Below are positions 26,689 to 38,385 of a stretch of 64,000 nucleotides of DNA, piece after piece. Made by a program: the position numbers and the translations under genes. The DNA lies in assembly GCA_009699875.1 (NCBI GenBank), contig WLNI01000001.1, positions 682,001-746,000 on the forward strand, read 5' to 3'. Each line of letters starts with the position of its first letter. The first letter of the stretch is position 1. Below the pieces are notes generated by a model. That model had not been told where the DNA came from. It was given only the letters and a program-made list of their open reading frames with translations, and made no database searches. The DNA is from Actinomycetota bacterium (GTDB lineage: Bacteria; Actinomycetota; Acidimicrobiia; Acidimicrobiales; RAAP-2).

Positions 26689-28029
26689 CTATTTTTTCGT
26701 CGTTGTCGTAGTGGGCTTCGTTGTCATGGTCGTCATGGTGCCATTTGCGGGATAGCGAGCTGACATCGTAAAGAAGTCACGCACCCACCAATTCGCAAAA
26801 TAACGAGACGGCCCTGCAGATCCAGCTGCCATTCCCGACATGAGCGGCACACCATTCGACGGTGCCGCCGGTTGGCCAACCGGTGGGCTGTAGATCGAGT
26901 ACTGCACCCAGTCAGCATTGATATCGAGCTCCATCGCACGCACCGCACCAGCTCGAACCAAGGTGTCAGCTAGGGCGGTAATCGAAAGACCAGGTCCTGC
27001 GACATAGACAACTGCTCCGTTCGCGGTCACACCCATCCCGGAACGCCAGACGTACGCAGAGCCCCCGAGTGTGCTTCCCCATTTCGTATTGTCCGACACG
27101 CTCAACCCCGACGCAGGTTGTGAGTTATCAACAATCAGTGCCAGGTTCTGTCGAACTGAGACGACCTTTGGCGACATTGAAACGCCGTGGTCCCACGAGC
27201 CAACCGTGATCGAGCCGTCGGTATAGATCACCGCTGAAGCTGCACCAGGAACAAGTGGGAAAATAACTCTTCCGTCCGTGTAGTACCCACCTTGCGCGTC
27301 ATTCATTCGAAACCCTGCATTGAAGGCGCTGGTCAGGGTCATTGCGGCGGACTCTGGAATTGGTGCCGAGTTTTTGAACGGACCTCCTCCTGGAATTTGA
27401 CTTCCTGAGTAGAGCGTTGCCGACAAGAGTTTCGTGTCCATCCACACCACGCCCACGACTTCACTCGTGTGCACAGAATCAGGCCGCAAAAATGCTTCAT
27501 AGAGCGACGAGCATCCAGCCGAAAGCCGCCCTGCTGCATGCCACGTTCCCTCGCCGGGCTGCACGGGTGATGCAGGTGACTTGATGGTTGGGGGAAGTGG
27601 AAGTGCGTTCGGACAAGTGGGATTGACGCCAGTGCCAGATTGTGATTTTCCACCAAATGCATTCGCTGGTGGCTTTCCACCTTTCGGAGGTTGATGGTAC
27701 TTGTACCATTCGGCTTCCGCCCATGTGATCGCTGGTCCGATGTAGTGCTCTCTTCCCCACTCAGCAAAACGAGCAGAGTACGAGACTCCGTAGGATGGAT
27801 TCGTCAATGCCGAGCCAAGAGAATACGTCAGCCACCCAACGACGATAACCAGGGCGAGCAGGACACCTGCCCAAATTCGGCGGCGGCGATAGGTCCGAGA
27901 GCGCGATTTCTTCTGGAGTTCCTGGCGGCTTGGCCGAGGACCCTGTGACGTTGGACGAGACGACGCAACCGGTTGGCGAGAGCCAGTACGCCGCGGGGGT
28001 TGCCCCTTGGGTGGTCGAGAAGTCGGCAT
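26689..28029 (-). CDS. Membrane-anchored phosphodiester glycosidase-like (NAGPA) protein
   Basis: A 446-residue protein with a Pro/Arg/Ser-rich tail of about 50 residues, a helix at about 52-70 and a large outer domain. AFNAGFRMNDAQGGYYTDGR, VIYTDGSITVGSWDHGVS, NLALIVDNSQP and GAVRAMELDINADWVQYSIY match the NAGPA domain fold. It ends in Thr/Lys low complexity. Activity on cell-wall phosphodiester-linked sugars is inference. It converges with dprE2 13 bases away, which may hint at an envelope role. Confidence 0.7.
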   Translation of the reverse strand: MPTSRPPKGQPPRRTGSRQPVASSRPTSQGPRPSRQELQKKSRSRTYRRRRIWAGVLLALVIVVGWLTYSLGSALTNPSYGVSYSARFAEWGREHYIGPAITWAEAEWYKYHQPPKGGKPPANAFGGKSQSGTGVNPTCPNALPLPPTIKSPASPVQPGEGTWHAAGRLSAGCSSLYEAFLRPDSVHTSEVVGVVWMDTKLLSATLYSGSQIPGGGPFKNSAPIPESAAMTLTSAFNAGFRMNDAQGGYYTDGRVIFPLVPGAASAVIYTDGSITVGSWDHGVSMSPKVVSVRQNLALIVDNSQPASGLSVSDNTKWGSTLGGSAYVWRSGMGVTANGAVVYVAGPGLSITALADTLVRAGAVRAMELDINADWVQYSIYSPPVGQPAAPSNGVPLMSGMAAGSAGPSRYFANWWVRDFFTMSARYPANGTMTTMTTKPTTTTTKK

Positions 28030-28083
28030 CGAGGCTCTATCCTCTCACCCTTGCTCGCAAAACTGGTGGCACTCCTCCCCCTT

Positions 28084-30411
28084 TTAGGGGCGTTTTATGG
28101 GAGCCATCGAGAGCATCAGGGTCTTTTCCCCCACGCTTGGGAATTTGACCACTGCACTAGTCCGGTCTCCCTCTCCCGATAGTGAGAGCACCGTACCGTC
28201 CCCCCATCGGTCGTGGACAACGACGTCGCCTGCGCTGATTCCAAGTAAGTGTGCTCCACTCGAAACGGGGGGTGATGCTTTGCGGGGAGTGCCACTCCCA
28301 AAGACATGTCCCCCATCGTGGTCCGAAGCCAAGCTCTCTCGTCTCCGAGAGAACTCATTGTCATTACGTTCTTGGCTCCATGAGGACTCCCGAGCACGCG
28401 GTGACTCGGTCGCACCAACGTCGACGATGAGGTCGGTGGGGATTTCTGAAAGAAAGCGACTGGGAATATTATGATTTGTCTGGCCCCAGAGACTCCGAAC
28501 CCATGCATGGCTCACCGCTAAGTGTCGTCGGGCTCGAGTAATCCCGACATACGCAAGACGGCGCTCTTCTTCAAGCTCACTCGGATCACTGAGAGAACGG
28601 AAATGAGGGAAAATTCCCTCTTCAAGACCAACCAAAAATACTGCGGGGAACTCAAGACCTTTTGCAATATGCAGCGTCATTAATGACACTCTCGTCGTCT
28701 CTTCATCGAGTTCGTCAGAGTCAGCAACGAGTGCCACAGTGGAAAGAAAATCCTCAAGTGTTTCGTAACTCGTTGCCACTCCAACGAGTTCTGCAAGGTT
28801 CTCTAAACGACTCTCCGCCTCGTGGGTATGTTCAGCGTGAAGTTCCGAGCGATATCCACTCTCTTCCAAGACTTTCTCTACGAGTTCTCCCGGGGTGGTG
28901 TTCTCGATATCACTTCGGAGCGATGCCATTAATCCAGTAAACGCTTGGGATCCTCGAAGGGCTTTCCCCGAAACACCAGCGTCGCTTGCTTGAGCGACCG
29001 CACTTTCAAACGCAATACTATTTCGAGCTGCGAATTCTCCGAGTTTTGAGAGTGACGTCGCACCAATCCCACGTTTTGGAATGTTCACCACTCGGCGAGC
29101 GGAGACTTCATCACGGGGATTCGCCACAAGACGGACATAGCTGAGAATATCTTTGACTTCTCTCCGGTCATAGAACCGCGTCCCGCCAATCACTTTGTAA
29201 GGAATTCTTGATCGAACAAGTTCTTCTTCAATGACGCGACTCTGCGCGTTTGTCCGATAGAAAATAGCGACGTCGCCGTGTTCGATACCTTCGCTGGTCT
29301 CAAGCCTGCGAATTTCACTGGCGACCCAACTCGCTTCGTCATGTTCATCTTCTGCTCGATACCGTGTCAGTGGTGGGCCTGTCTCACCATCGGTAAAGAG
29401 TCGCTTGTCTTTACGACCGGCATTATTTGCGATGACTGCGTTCGCCGCATCGAGCACATTCTGCGTCGATCGAAAATTCTGTTCGAGCAAGATTGTTGTT
29501 GCGTCAGGAAACGATGTTTCGAAATCCAGGATATTTCTAATATCGGCTGCTCGGAATCGGTAGATTGATTGATCGGAGTCACCAACAACACAGACGTTTC
29601 GCCGTGTGGCCCCAAGCATCATCACGAGTTCATTTTGTGCCCGATTTGTATCTTGAAACTCATCTACCAAGACGTGTCGAAAACGTTCTTGGTAGGACGC
29701 AAGGACATCAGGGCAGGTCTTGAAGAGTTCGACCGTCACCATTAAGAGATCATCAAAATCCATTGCGTTGGCCGCTCTGAGGCGTCGCTGGTACTCGGTA
29801 TAGATATCCCCAATTCGACGACGAAACGGGTCTGAGGATCCACTGACGTCTGCTGCAAACTGGGCTGGATTTAACAGCTCGGCCTTAGCCTGGCTCACGA
29901 CGGCAGCCACCGCTCTTGAAGGGAGTCGCTTCATGTCGATATTCAAATCCGACATGACAATTTCAAAGAGCCGCTTGGAATCAGTTGCGTCATAAATTGT
30001 GAACTGTGAGTCGTACCCCAATCGATTTGCCGAGGCTCGAAGAAGGCGGACGCACGCCGAGTGGAACGTCGCGACCCACATGCGGTTTGCCGTGGGACCG
30101 ACGAGTTCGGCGACTCGGAATCGCATCTCATCAGCGGCTTTGTTCGTGAAAGTTATGGCAAGGATTTCATAGGCTTTGGCGTCACCGGTTGCCATCAGAT
30201 GAGCGATGCGACGAGTCAAGACTCTCGTTTTTCCTGAACCAGCCCCAGCAATAACAAGAAGAGGTGAACCTCGATGCGTTACTGCAGCGCGCTGAGGCTC
30301 TGTCAGTCCTTCGAGAAGTGCGTCTGCGTCAAGAGTGACGTGGTTGCGAACATTGACTCGTTCGTCGGCCAGCCCAGGCAAGTCCGCGGCAAGAGGTTCT
30401 GGCTGGTTCAC
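28084..30411 (-). CDS. pcrA: ATP-dependent DNA helicase PcrA/UvrD
   Basis: A 775-residue superfamily 1A helicase for DNA repair. It shows motif [18 protein letters not shown], Ia [11 protein letters not shown], motif [14 protein letters not shown], motif [19 protein letters not shown], motif [17 protein letters not shown], motif [20 protein letters not shown] and motif [14 protein letters not shown] PcrA-type Tudor-like tail is present ([16 protein letters not shown]). The GTG at 30411 was chosen because it overlaps the guaA stop as GTGA, the pattern common here. Confidence 0.94.
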   Translation of the reverse strand: MNQPEPLAADLPGLADERVNVRNHVTLDADALLEGLTEPQRAAVTHRGSPLLVIAGAGSGKTRVLTRRIAHLMATGDAKAYEILAITFTNKAADEMRFRVAELVGPTANRMWVATFHSACVRLLRASANRLGYDSQFTIYDATDSKRLFEIVMSDLNIDMKRLPSRAVAAVVSQAKAELLNPAQFAADVSGSSDPFRRRIGDIYTEYQRRLRAANAMDFDDLLMVTVELFKTCPDVLASYQERFRHVLVDEFQDTNRAQNELVMMLGATRRNVCVVGDSDQSIYRFRAADIRNILDFETSFPDATTILLEQNFRSTQNVLDAANAVIANNAGRKDKRLFTDGETGPPLTRYRAEDEHDEASWVASEIRRLETSEGIEHGDVAIFYRTNAQSRVIEEELVRSRIPYKVIGGTRFYDRREVKDILSYVRLVANPRDEVSARRVVNIPKRGIGATSLSKLGEFAARNSIAFESAVAQASDAGVSGKALRGSQAFTGLMASLRSDIENTTPGELVEKVLEESGYRSELHAEHTHEAESRLENLAELVGVATSYETLEDFLSTVALVADSDELDEETTRVSLMTLHIAKGLEFPAVFLVGLEEGIFPHFRSLSDPSELEEERRLAYVGITRARRHLAVSHAWVRSLWGQTNHNIPSRFLSEIPTDLIVDVGATESPRARESSWSQERNDNEFSRRRESLASDHDGGHVFGSGTPRKASPPVSSGAHLLGISAGDVVVHDRWGDGTVLSLSGEGDRTSAVVKFPSVGEKTLMLSMAPIKRP

Positions 30412-31964
30412 TCCCACTCGATGGTGCCCGGTGGCTTGGACGTCACGTCTAAGGCCACTCGGTTGACACCTTCTACTTCGTTAATCAAACGATTCGCAAT
30501 CGTTTCAACGAGGTCATAGGGCAGCCGAGCCCAATCAGCGGTCATCGCATCATCTGACGTCACGGCTCTGATGATGATTGGATAGGCGTACGTTCTTCCA
30601 TCCCCCATGACTCCGACCGTTCTCACAGCGGGCAAGACCGCAAATGATTGCCAGAGGTCTCGATACAACCCGGCTTTTCGAATCTCGTCGACGACGACAG
30701 CGTCAGCATTTCGAAGAATCTCAGCCCGCTCACGAGTGACTTCACCGACAATACGTACCGCCAATCCAGGACCAGGGAATGGTTGACGCCAGACCAATGC
30801 TTCGGGGAGTCCTAACTCTTCTCCCACCGCTCGAACTTCGTCTTTAAAGAGCGCACGTAGAGGCTCACAGAGTTCAAAATCAAGATCCTCGGGCAAGCCA
30901 CCCACATTGTGGTGTGACTTTATGTTGGCCGCATGGCCCGATCCCGATTCAATAACGTCGGGGTACAGGGTCCCCTGGACGAGGAACCGTGGTCCTTTAT
31001 CTGACGTCCCCACTCCGAGATCTCTGGCTACTTCTTCGAAGATTCGGATGAACAACTCGCCAATGATCTTTCGTTTTCTTTCGGGGTCCGTGACCCCCTC
31101 TAACGCGTCAAAAAACCGATCCGCTGCTTTGACGTGAATTAACTCGATATGAAACTGTCGACGGAACGTCTCTTCTACTTGATCTGCCTCGTTGGACCGC
31201 ATCAATCCAGTGTCCACAAAGACGCAGGTGAGTTGATCTCCCACGGCCTTATGGACCATGGCAGCGGCCACTGCCGAGTCAACGCCTCCACTCAGCGCGC
31301 AGAGCACCTGTTCGGATCCAACCTGTGCCTTGATCTTTGCGACTTCTGTCTCAATGATCGACGAGTTCGTCCAACTTGGAATCATCTCCGCTGCCTCATG
31401 CAAGAACGTGGCAATCAACTCCTGTCCTCTTTCGGTATGGACGACTTCTGGATGGAATTGGACCCCATAGCGCCTCTGCTCTGGATCAAAGAATGCAGCG
31501 ACCGGAGCTTCGAGCGTTGACGCCACCGAGATTGCTCCTTCAGGAGGAGCTGTGATCGAGTCTCCGTGACTCATCCATACCGTGCTCTCTTTGGCCCAGG
31601 TCGAGAGGAAGTGAGATTCTCGTGTCACTGACAAGCTTGTCCGGCCGTACTCGCCTCGACCTGTCGCCTCAACCGTTCCTCCAAGGTCTCGTGCCATGAG
31701 TTGTGCCCCGTAACAGATTCCCAAGATCGGGATATCCAAGTCATAGATCGCTGGGTCGATCGAATGTGCCCCCTCTTCGTAGACCGACTTTGGCCCTCCA
31801 GAAAGGATGATCGCGCCTGGTTTATGCGCTGCAACTTCAGCCGCGGTGATGGTGTGGGGAACTATTTCAGAGTAAACATGTGCTTCTCGGACCCGTCGAG
31901 CGATCAGTTGCGCATACTGCGCTCCAAGATCAACTACTAAGACAACGTCGCCGGTTTGACTCAA
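30408..31964 (-). CDS. guaA: GMP synthase (glutamine-hydrolysing)
   Basis: A 518-residue enzyme making GMP from XMP. The glutaminase half has [17 protein letters not shown] (nucleophile Cys) and [15 protein letters not shown]. The ATP pyrophosphatase half has [18 protein letters not shown], and the C-terminal dimer domain ends [11 protein letters not shown]. It is coupled to guaB3 upstream and pcrA downstream through 4-base overlaps. Confidence 0.96.
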   Translation of the reverse strand: MSQTGDVVLVVDLGAQYAQLIARRVREAHVYSEIVPHTITAAEVAAHKPGAIILSGGPKSVYEEGAHSIDPAIYDLDIPILGICYGAQLMARDLGGTVEATGRGEYGRTSLSVTRESHFLSTWAKESTVWMSHGDSITAPPEGAISVASTLEAPVAAFFDPEQRRYGVQFHPEVVHTERGQELIATFLHEAAEMIPSWTNSSIIETEVAKIKAQVGSEQVLCALSGGVDSAVAAAMVHKAVGDQLTCVFVDTGLMRSNEADQVEETFRRQFHIELIHVKAADRFFDALEGVTDPERKRKIIGELFIRIFEEVARDLGVGTSDKGPRFLVQGTLYPDVIESGSGHAANIKSHHNVGGLPEDLDFELCEPLRALFKDEVRAVGEELGLPEALVWRQPFPGPGLAVRIVGEVTRERAEILRNADAVVVDEIRKAGLYRDLWQSFAVLPAVRTVGVMGDGRTYAYPIIIRAVTSDDAMTADWARLPYDLVETIANRLINEVEGVNRVALDVTSKPPGTIEWE

Positions 31965-33124
31965 TGGCCCATGCCAACGCCCTGCGAGCGTTGCAGGTCC
32001 TTGCCCTCAGTTTGAAGTGATGGTGCGATCATCACCTCGGCGTTTTGAAACTCTTTGGCCGTTTCGAATCCACACGTCGCCATGGACGTTCGAAGGGCGC
32101 CGAATAAGTTCATGCGGCCATCGTTTTGGTGTGCAGGCCCTAAGAGAATCTCTTTCAGGGAACCTCGGACTTGCGTGCGCACACGAGTTCCTCGAGGAAG
32201 CGTCGGGTGGAATGTTGCCATTCCCCAGTGGTTGCCAGGAGCAGGTGCTTCGGTGGCCGACGAAAGTGGTGAACCCAACATCACTGCATCAGCGCCACAC
32301 GCGATTGCTTTTGCGATGTCGCCACCTTTTGACATTCCTCCGTCAGCAATGACATGAACGTAGACGCCTGTCTCGTCCAAGTGTCGCATTCGAGCTCCTG
32401 CAACATCAGCAATCGCTGTCGCTTGAGGGACACCGAGTCCGAGAACCCCTCGAGTTGTACAGGCATTTCCTGGCCCAACTCCAACAAGGACTCCGACGGC
32501 ACCGGTTCTCATGAGGTGAAGTGCAGCTTGGTAGGACGCGCACCCTCCGACGATGGTCGGGATATCAAACTCTCGAATGAACTGCTTCAAGTTCAAGGGC
32601 TCTGCTGTTTTTGAGACGTGCTCTGCCGAGACAACGGTTCCTTGGATCACCAAGATGTCGAGTTCGGCTTCGGCGATGGCTTTGGCGAGTGATGCCGTCC
32701 GGGGAGGTGTGACGGATGCTGCAGAGGTGATGCCGGCGTCCTTGAGTTCTTTAATCCGAGCCTTTACAAGTTCCATCTTGATGGGCTCTTCGTACATCTG
32801 TTGCATGCGACCGGTTGCTTTGTCATTATCCAACGTCATGATCTCTTCAAAGAGCGGCATTGGGTCTTCGTAGCGAGTCCAAAGACCTTCGAGGTTCAAG
32901 ACACCGAGTCCACCAAGTTTTCCGATCTCAATGGCAGAACGTGGGCTGATCACCCCATCCATGGCAGAACCCAGCATTGGCAGATCGAAGTGAAATGCGT
33001 CGATGTTCCAGGAGATGTCAACATCTTCGGGGTCTCGAGTCCTTCGACTCGGCACGATGGCAATGTCATCGAATCCATAGGCCTGTCGACCTGATTTGTA
33101 GATACCTATCTCTACCTCAGCCAC
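31961..33124 (-). CDS. guaB3: GuaB3-type IMP dehydrogenase family protein
   Basis: A 387-residue TIM-barrel protein of the actinobacterial GuaB3 family. It shows [35 protein letters not shown], the active-site Cys loop [16 protein letters not shown] and [23 protein letters not shown] domains are absent, as in GuaB3. Its overlap with guaA supports a guanine nucleotide role, though whether GuaB3 oxidises IMP or reduces GMP is debated. Confidence 0.9.
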   Translation of the reverse strand: MAEVEIGIYKSGRQAYGFDDIAIVPSRRTRDPEDVDISWNIDAFHFDLPMLGSAMDGVISPRSAIEIGKLGGLGVLNLEGLWTRYEDPMPLFEEIMTLDNDKATGRMQQMYEEPIKMELVKARIKELKDAGITSAASVTPPRTASLAKAIAEAELDILVIQGTVVSAEHVSKTAEPLNLKQFIREFDIPTIVGGCASYQAALHLMRTGAVGVLVGVGPGNACTTRGVLGLGVPQATAIADVAGARMRHLDETGVYVHVIADGGMSKGGDIAKAIACGADAVMLGSPLSSATEAPAPGNHWGMATFHPTLPRGTRVRTQVRGSLKEILLGPAHQNDGRMNLFGALRTSMATCGFETAKEFQNAEVMIAPSLQTEGKDLQRSQGVGMGH

Positions 33125-33228
33125 CTGAAATGCCTCCGCGTCTCGTGCTTATTTGGACGAAAACGCCGGGCCGACCCTCCGGCGATACCTAATCCTAGTC
33201 GGAGAAACGAGGTCGCTGTGCCTACTCC

Positions 33229-33984
33229 TCAGGGTTCGTTGGAGAATGAAACGTCGAGGGCCGCACAGAGCAGGTCGACCAAGAGTCTGCCTGTCGCCCC
33301 CCAGATCATCTCGTTTGAGATCTCGAAAAACCAGAGAGGAAAACTCCCATCACTCGTCTGAGGCGAGGGCCGCTCGGGCCTGATCCATCTCTCCTCATGA
33401 AAGACCCCCTCAGCCAACAGTTCAACGAGAGCGACGTCAAAGACTCGCTCTACCTCGTCGGGGGCCGCTCGAAGTGAGGGTCGCTCCTTAAGAACTCCAA
33501 TCACTGGCTGGATAAATGACGTCGAAGCCAATGTGACAATCGGGTGGAGATGCCCAATAATCTCGACAGAACTGGGGGCCAAGCCAATCTCTTCAAAGGA
33601 TTCACGAAGTGCCGCGTCCTCCGCTGTTTCTCCAGGGTCGATACGCCCACCAGGAAAACTCACTTCCCCCCTGTGCTTTCGAAGCGATCGAGATCGCCGA
33701 GTAAGAATGACTCGAGCGTTACCTTCTTCTTCGAAGAATGCGATCAAGACCGCTGACGCACGCAGTTCACCCTTTGCATCAATCCCATCAAGGAGCTCCA
33801 CTTCTTCGTCACGAGGGGATGGATTCTCTTTCGGAGGCCCAGCAAGACCATTTTTCTCTAAAACCGCTCGAACATCCGCCAGCGAAATAGTGGCTTTCTT
33901 AAGGGGATCTGTCGAGGCCCACGGAGCACTTCTTCCTGGTTGCCAGTTCTCTGGACGAGGGATGATCTGAGGGTAGGTAGCCAC
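33229..33984 (-). CDS. Nudix hydrolase, CoA-pyrophosphatase-like
   Basis: A 251-residue protein. The Nudix box is intact: it starts at GGRIDPGETAEDAALRESF and ends EEIGL. Upstream ARVILTRRSRSLRKHRGEVSF matches the CoA diphosphatase (NudL) signature around Nudix. The first 75 residues are unusual for the family (PQIIPRPENWQPGRSAPWAS). Substrate assignment is inference. Confidence 0.85.
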   Translation of the reverse strand: MATYPQIIPRPENWQPGRSAPWASTDPLKKATISLADVRAVLEKNGLAGPPKENPSPRDEEVELLDGIDAKGELRASAVLIAFFEEEGNARVILTRRSRSLRKHRGEVSFPGGRIDPGETAEDAALRESFEEIGLAPSSVEIIGHLHPIVTLASTSFIQPVIGVLKERPSLRAAPDEVERVFDVALVELLAEGVFHEERWIRPERPSPQTSDGSFPLWFFEISNEMIWGATGRLLVDLLCAALDVSFSNEP

Positions 33985-34063
33985 ACTTCATCTTATCGAA
34001 CAGCAGCGTTTGTTCAGTTTGATTTTTGGAGACGTCGCTTCAGTGAAAGAAACAACCTAGATG

Positions 34064-34279
34064 TCAAGACGCTATCTGAATCGTTTTCACGATGGGAAGA
34101 GCCCTAGGACGCTGGTCGCCGTGAAGCCCCATCCCTTCGAGGTGGAACGGAATTGCCTCTCGCATGTTCTCAATCACCTGATCAACCGTGTTGCCTGTCG
34201 TAATAACTCCATCGAGACCAATGACGTACCCCGCCAAGTTTGTGCCAGCCTCTTCGATAACAATCGTGTACTCGGTCAT
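34064..34279 (-). CDS. hicB: HicB-like antitoxin
   Basis: A 71-residue protein with the HicB partial RNase H fold: YTIVIEEAGTNLAGYVIGLDG, TVDQVIENMREAIPFHLEGM. There is no C-terminal DNA-binding domain, so it is the short type. ATG overlaps the hicA stop by four bases. It should bind HicA and block its RNase activity. Confidence 0.85.
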   Translation of the reverse strand: MTEYTIVIEEAGTNLAGYVIGLDGVITTGNTVDQVIENMREAIPFHLEGMGLHGDQRPRALPIVKTIQIAS

Positions 34280-34473
34280 TTGCCACTCCTCTTTAAACCG
34301 GCCTGTCTCATGATACTCAAAAGGGTGCCCATCGGAACATCATCGGAGAGGTGACCGGGGATGGTGACGCAACCAGACTTGATCGGATGGTGAAACTGCC
34401 GATGGCTACCACGCTGCCGTGAAAGGTACCAACCATCCTCCTCCACCGTCTTCTTCAATTCGCGAACCTTCAC
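34276..34473 (-). CDS. hicA: HicA-like mRNA interferase toxin
   Basis: A 65-residue double-stranded-RNA-binding-fold toxin: KVRELKKTVEEDGWYLSRQR, the catalytic His in GSHRQFHHP, and VTIPGHLSDDVPMGTLLSIM. Toxin precedes antitoxin, the common hicAB order. The GTG start has no clear ribosome site, as expected for low toxin translation. Nothing suggests it is broken. Confidence 0.87.
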   Translation of the reverse strand: MKVRELKKTVEEDGWYLSRQRGSHRQFHHPIKSGCVTIPGHLSDDVPMGTLLSIMRQAGLKRSGK

Positions 34474-34556
34474 TGATGCACAATGGTCGCGAGTTTGCTC
34501 TACTTCGTCAGCCTCTTTATTAAAAAACCTCTCTCGGGGACTCCTCTTTCAAACAA

Positions 34557-34598
34557 ACTGGCCGGGTCACCTCTCCAAAGAGAAGCAACCCGGCCAGT
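34557..34598 (-). terminator. Intrinsic terminator after groEL
   Basis: ACTGGCCGGGT at 34557-34567 is the exact complement of ACCCGGCCAGT at 34588-34598, an 11-bp GC-rich stem with a 20-base loop. Read on the minus strand, the stem is followed by TTTGTTTG. It lies 28 bases past the groEL stop. Confidence 0.8.
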
Positions 34599-34626
34599 GT
34601 CAAAACAACACTCAAGCGAGTGTGGG

Positions 34627-36363
<1,737 letters not shown>

Positions 36364-36657
36364 TTACTTATTGATTTTTGCTAACACGTCTCGTCCAGTA
36401 AGGATCAAGAGATCCTCGCCGTCGACACTGATCTCAGTTCCGCCGTACTTCGAGTAGACGACGGTGTCGCCTACCGAGACGTCGAGAGGAACGAGTTCGC
36501 CAGTGTTCTCAGCTCGGCGTCCTGGACCTACCGCAAGTACTTCGCCTTGTTGGGGCTTCTCTTTCGCAGTATCGGGGATAACCAAACCTGAGGCAGTTGT
36601 CTCCTCAGATTCGCCTGGACGGACCACAATTCGGTCATCGAGGGGATGCAGATTCAT
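36364..36657 (-). CDS. groES: Co-chaperonin GroES
   Basis: A 97-residue lid protein for GroEL. It shows [20 protein letters not shown], the mobile loop [16 protein letters not shown], and [26 protein letters not shown] lies eight bases before the ATG. Expression should be under HrcA control through two CIRCE-like elements just upstream. Confidence 0.96.
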   Translation of the reverse strand: MNLHPLDDRIVVRPGESEETTASGLVIPDTAKEKPQQGEVLAVGPGRRAENTGELVPLDVSVGDTVVYSKYGGTEISVDGEDLLILTGRDVLAKINK

Positions 36658-36679
36658 CAGAATTACTCCTTAGTGTCTA

Positions 36680-36735
36680 TTGGCACTCTAACCTTGAGAC
36701 TGCTAACTCTAGCAGACTCCCCAAGAGAGTGCCAA
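36680..36735 (-). promoter_or_regulatory. Tandem CIRCE (HrcA) operators and promoter of groES-groEL
   Basis: Reading the minus strand, two elements fit TTAGCACTC-N9-GAGTGCTAA. The first (36709-36735) is TTGGCACTC, nine bases, GTCTGCTAG. The second (36680-36706) is TTAGCAGTC, nine bases, GAGTGCCAA. Two bases separate them. Arm matches to consensus are 8/9 and 6/9, then 8/9 and 8/9. A likely -35 (TTGGCA) lies in the first arm and an extended -10 (TGCTAGAGT) starts in the second, so HrcA would block polymerase. hrcA itself is not in the window. Confidence 0.78.
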
Positions 36736-36796
36736 CCGGGTCGGCCTCACTCCCTTCAGGCTCGCTAGTCTCGGGGGCTCACCACCGAGGAGAACC

Positions 36797-37696
36797 ATGG
36801 CCACCACCAAATCGAAGAAGGCTCCGTCCAAGACCAACCGCCCCCGAGGGGCGATTCGAAAGAAAGCCAACGTCAACTCCTCTCCGACCCGAGCTCGACG
36901 AACCACCACTCGCCGAGTCCCCTGGGAGCACCTGGGCCACCCTTCGACGGGAGTCGTCGTCACCGGAGGGGCATCGGGCATCGGCGAGGCCTGTGCGCTT
37001 CACCTCGCTGAGGCAGGTCGACCGGTCGCCATCTGGGATATCGATAAAAAAGGAGCTGAGCGAGTCGCTGATGAATGTGCCGCTCGATTCCGAGTCCCGA
37101 CCATCGGCCTTGGTCTTGACGTCTCAAAATCGAAAGGCTTTGCCGCTGCGCTCTCGTCATCACTGAAAGCACTTGGCCAAATCGGCGGACTCGTCCACGC
37201 CGCAGGAATCGCGGGTGCGGTCCAAGTCACCATGCTCGATGATGAATCGTGGGATGCGGTCCTTGATGTCAACCTGAGAGCTGCAGCGATTTTGACCAAG
37301 GAACTCACCCCTTCACTGCTTGACGCAGGACCAGGGTCTGCCATTGTGTACCTCTCCTCTATCGAGGCATTCTTTGGACACGACTTTCTGCCTGCCTACT
37401 CCGCATCAAAGGCTGGGCTTCTTGGTCTGACTCGATCAGCCGCCCACACACTCGGGCCACACGGGATACGTGTGAACGCCGTCTGTCCTGGAGCGGTCGA
37501 TACGCCTCTGCTCGCCCCGCTCTTAGAGATTGAAGGACAGCGAGCGGACCTCGAAAGAAGAACGCCACTCCAGCGGCTTGCAGTCCCTGACGACATTGCC
37601 AAGGTGGTGCGTTTTTTGCTCTCGGACGAAGCCGGCTACGTGAGCGGTGCGAGTTTGGTGGTTGACGGTGGACTCACTGCCATCAGTGGCATCTAG
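36797..37696 (+). CDS. Short-chain dehydrogenase with cationic N-terminal tail
   Basis: A 299-residue SDR oxidoreductase. The domain starts at about residue 50 with the cofactor motif GVVVTGGASGIGEACALHL; VHAAGIAG, LSSIEAFFGHDFLPAYSASK (Ser, Tyr, Lys) and VCPGAVDTPLL follow. ATIWDIDK after strand 2 suggests NAD. The first 45 residues are Lys/Arg/Thr-rich (TTKSKKAPSKTNRPRGAIRK), unusual for SDRs. GAGGAG precedes the ATG. The substrate is unknown. It is divergent from groES. Confidence 0.85.
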   Translation: MATTKSKKAPSKTNRPRGAIRKKANVNSSPTRARRTTTRRVPWEHLGHPSTGVVVTGGASGIGEACALHLAEAGRPVAIWDIDKKGAERVADECAARFRVPTIGLGLDVSKSKGFAAALSSSLKALGQIGGLVHAAGIAGAVQVTMLDDESWDAVLDVNLRAAAILTKELTPSLLDAGPGSAIVYLSSIEAFFGHDFLPAYSASKAGLLGLTRSAAHTLGPHGIRVNAVCPGAVDTPLLAPLLEIEGQRADLERRTPLQRLAVPDDIAKVVRFLLSDEAGYVSGASLVVDGGLTAISGI

Positions 37697-37720
37697 TCAG
37701 CTCGCCACACTCCAAATGAT

Positions 37721-38266
37721 TTAGCGCAGGACGACCGTTCGACCAATTTTGTCGTGCAGCGTTTGGTTCTGCTTGTCCCAGACTGGCCAGAGAAGATCAA
37801 GGAGTTGCGCCAGGGAGCCAACCAAACCGATCAGACTCGCTGCGGCAATGATTTCAGCTGAAAATGCTCGGACCATCGCTTGTGGAAGAGGGACTTGTCC
37901 GCGGGACGAGGTATCAACGCAGACCACTTTGACCACTTTCATTCCAACGGTTTGCCCATTCCAGAACGCAATGAGGAAGCCGGCATAGAGGCCCCGAATA
38001 ACGAAACCAACGGCAAAATCAACGAGAAAACCAGTAGAGAGGACTCGAGACATGATGCCAAGAGCCACGCCAATAATCAACGCATCGATGAGGTAGCCAA
38101 GCACCCGCCATCCATAGCCTGCGAAGGCCTCTCCATGTTGCACGCCTTCGCTTTCTGGAACACTCCATGATGGCGGGACATAGGCATGTTGATCGTCAGA
38201 TGATCCAGAGGATGGTCCATCAAACGGTGCGGGAGAGTTTGGGGTGTCGTCGTTATTCTCGCTCAT
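37721..38266 (-). CDS. RDD-family membrane protein
   Basis: A 181-residue protein. A disordered Asp/Pro/Ser N-terminus is followed by an RDD domain with three hydrophobic helices (GWRVLGYLIDALIIGVALGI, FVIRGLYAGFLIAFW, IIAASLIGLVGSLAQLLDLLW) and the tail KQNQTLHDKIGRTVVLR. WNGQTVGMKVVKV is typical. ATG at 38266 is the nearest start with GAGAG upstream. The function of the family is poorly defined. Confidence 0.82.
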   Translation of the reverse strand: MSENNDDTPNSPAPFDGPSSGSSDDQHAYVPPSWSVPESEGVQHGEAFAGYGWRVLGYLIDALIIGVALGIMSRVLSTGFLVDFAVGFVIRGLYAGFLIAFWNGQTVGMKVVKVVCVDTSSRGQVPLPQAMVRAFSAEIIAAASLIGLVGSLAQLLDLLWPVWDKQNQTLHDKIGRTVVLR

Positions 38267-38385
38267 CATCTCTCTCATCTCCTCAAAAGCGTGCAGTCCC
38301 TATTTTACAAAGAATGTTGCTCGCTTCACAGGTGCTTTCCTGCTGATATGAACTGATCTGCTCGGTCGAGCCGAAACAAACCTTA

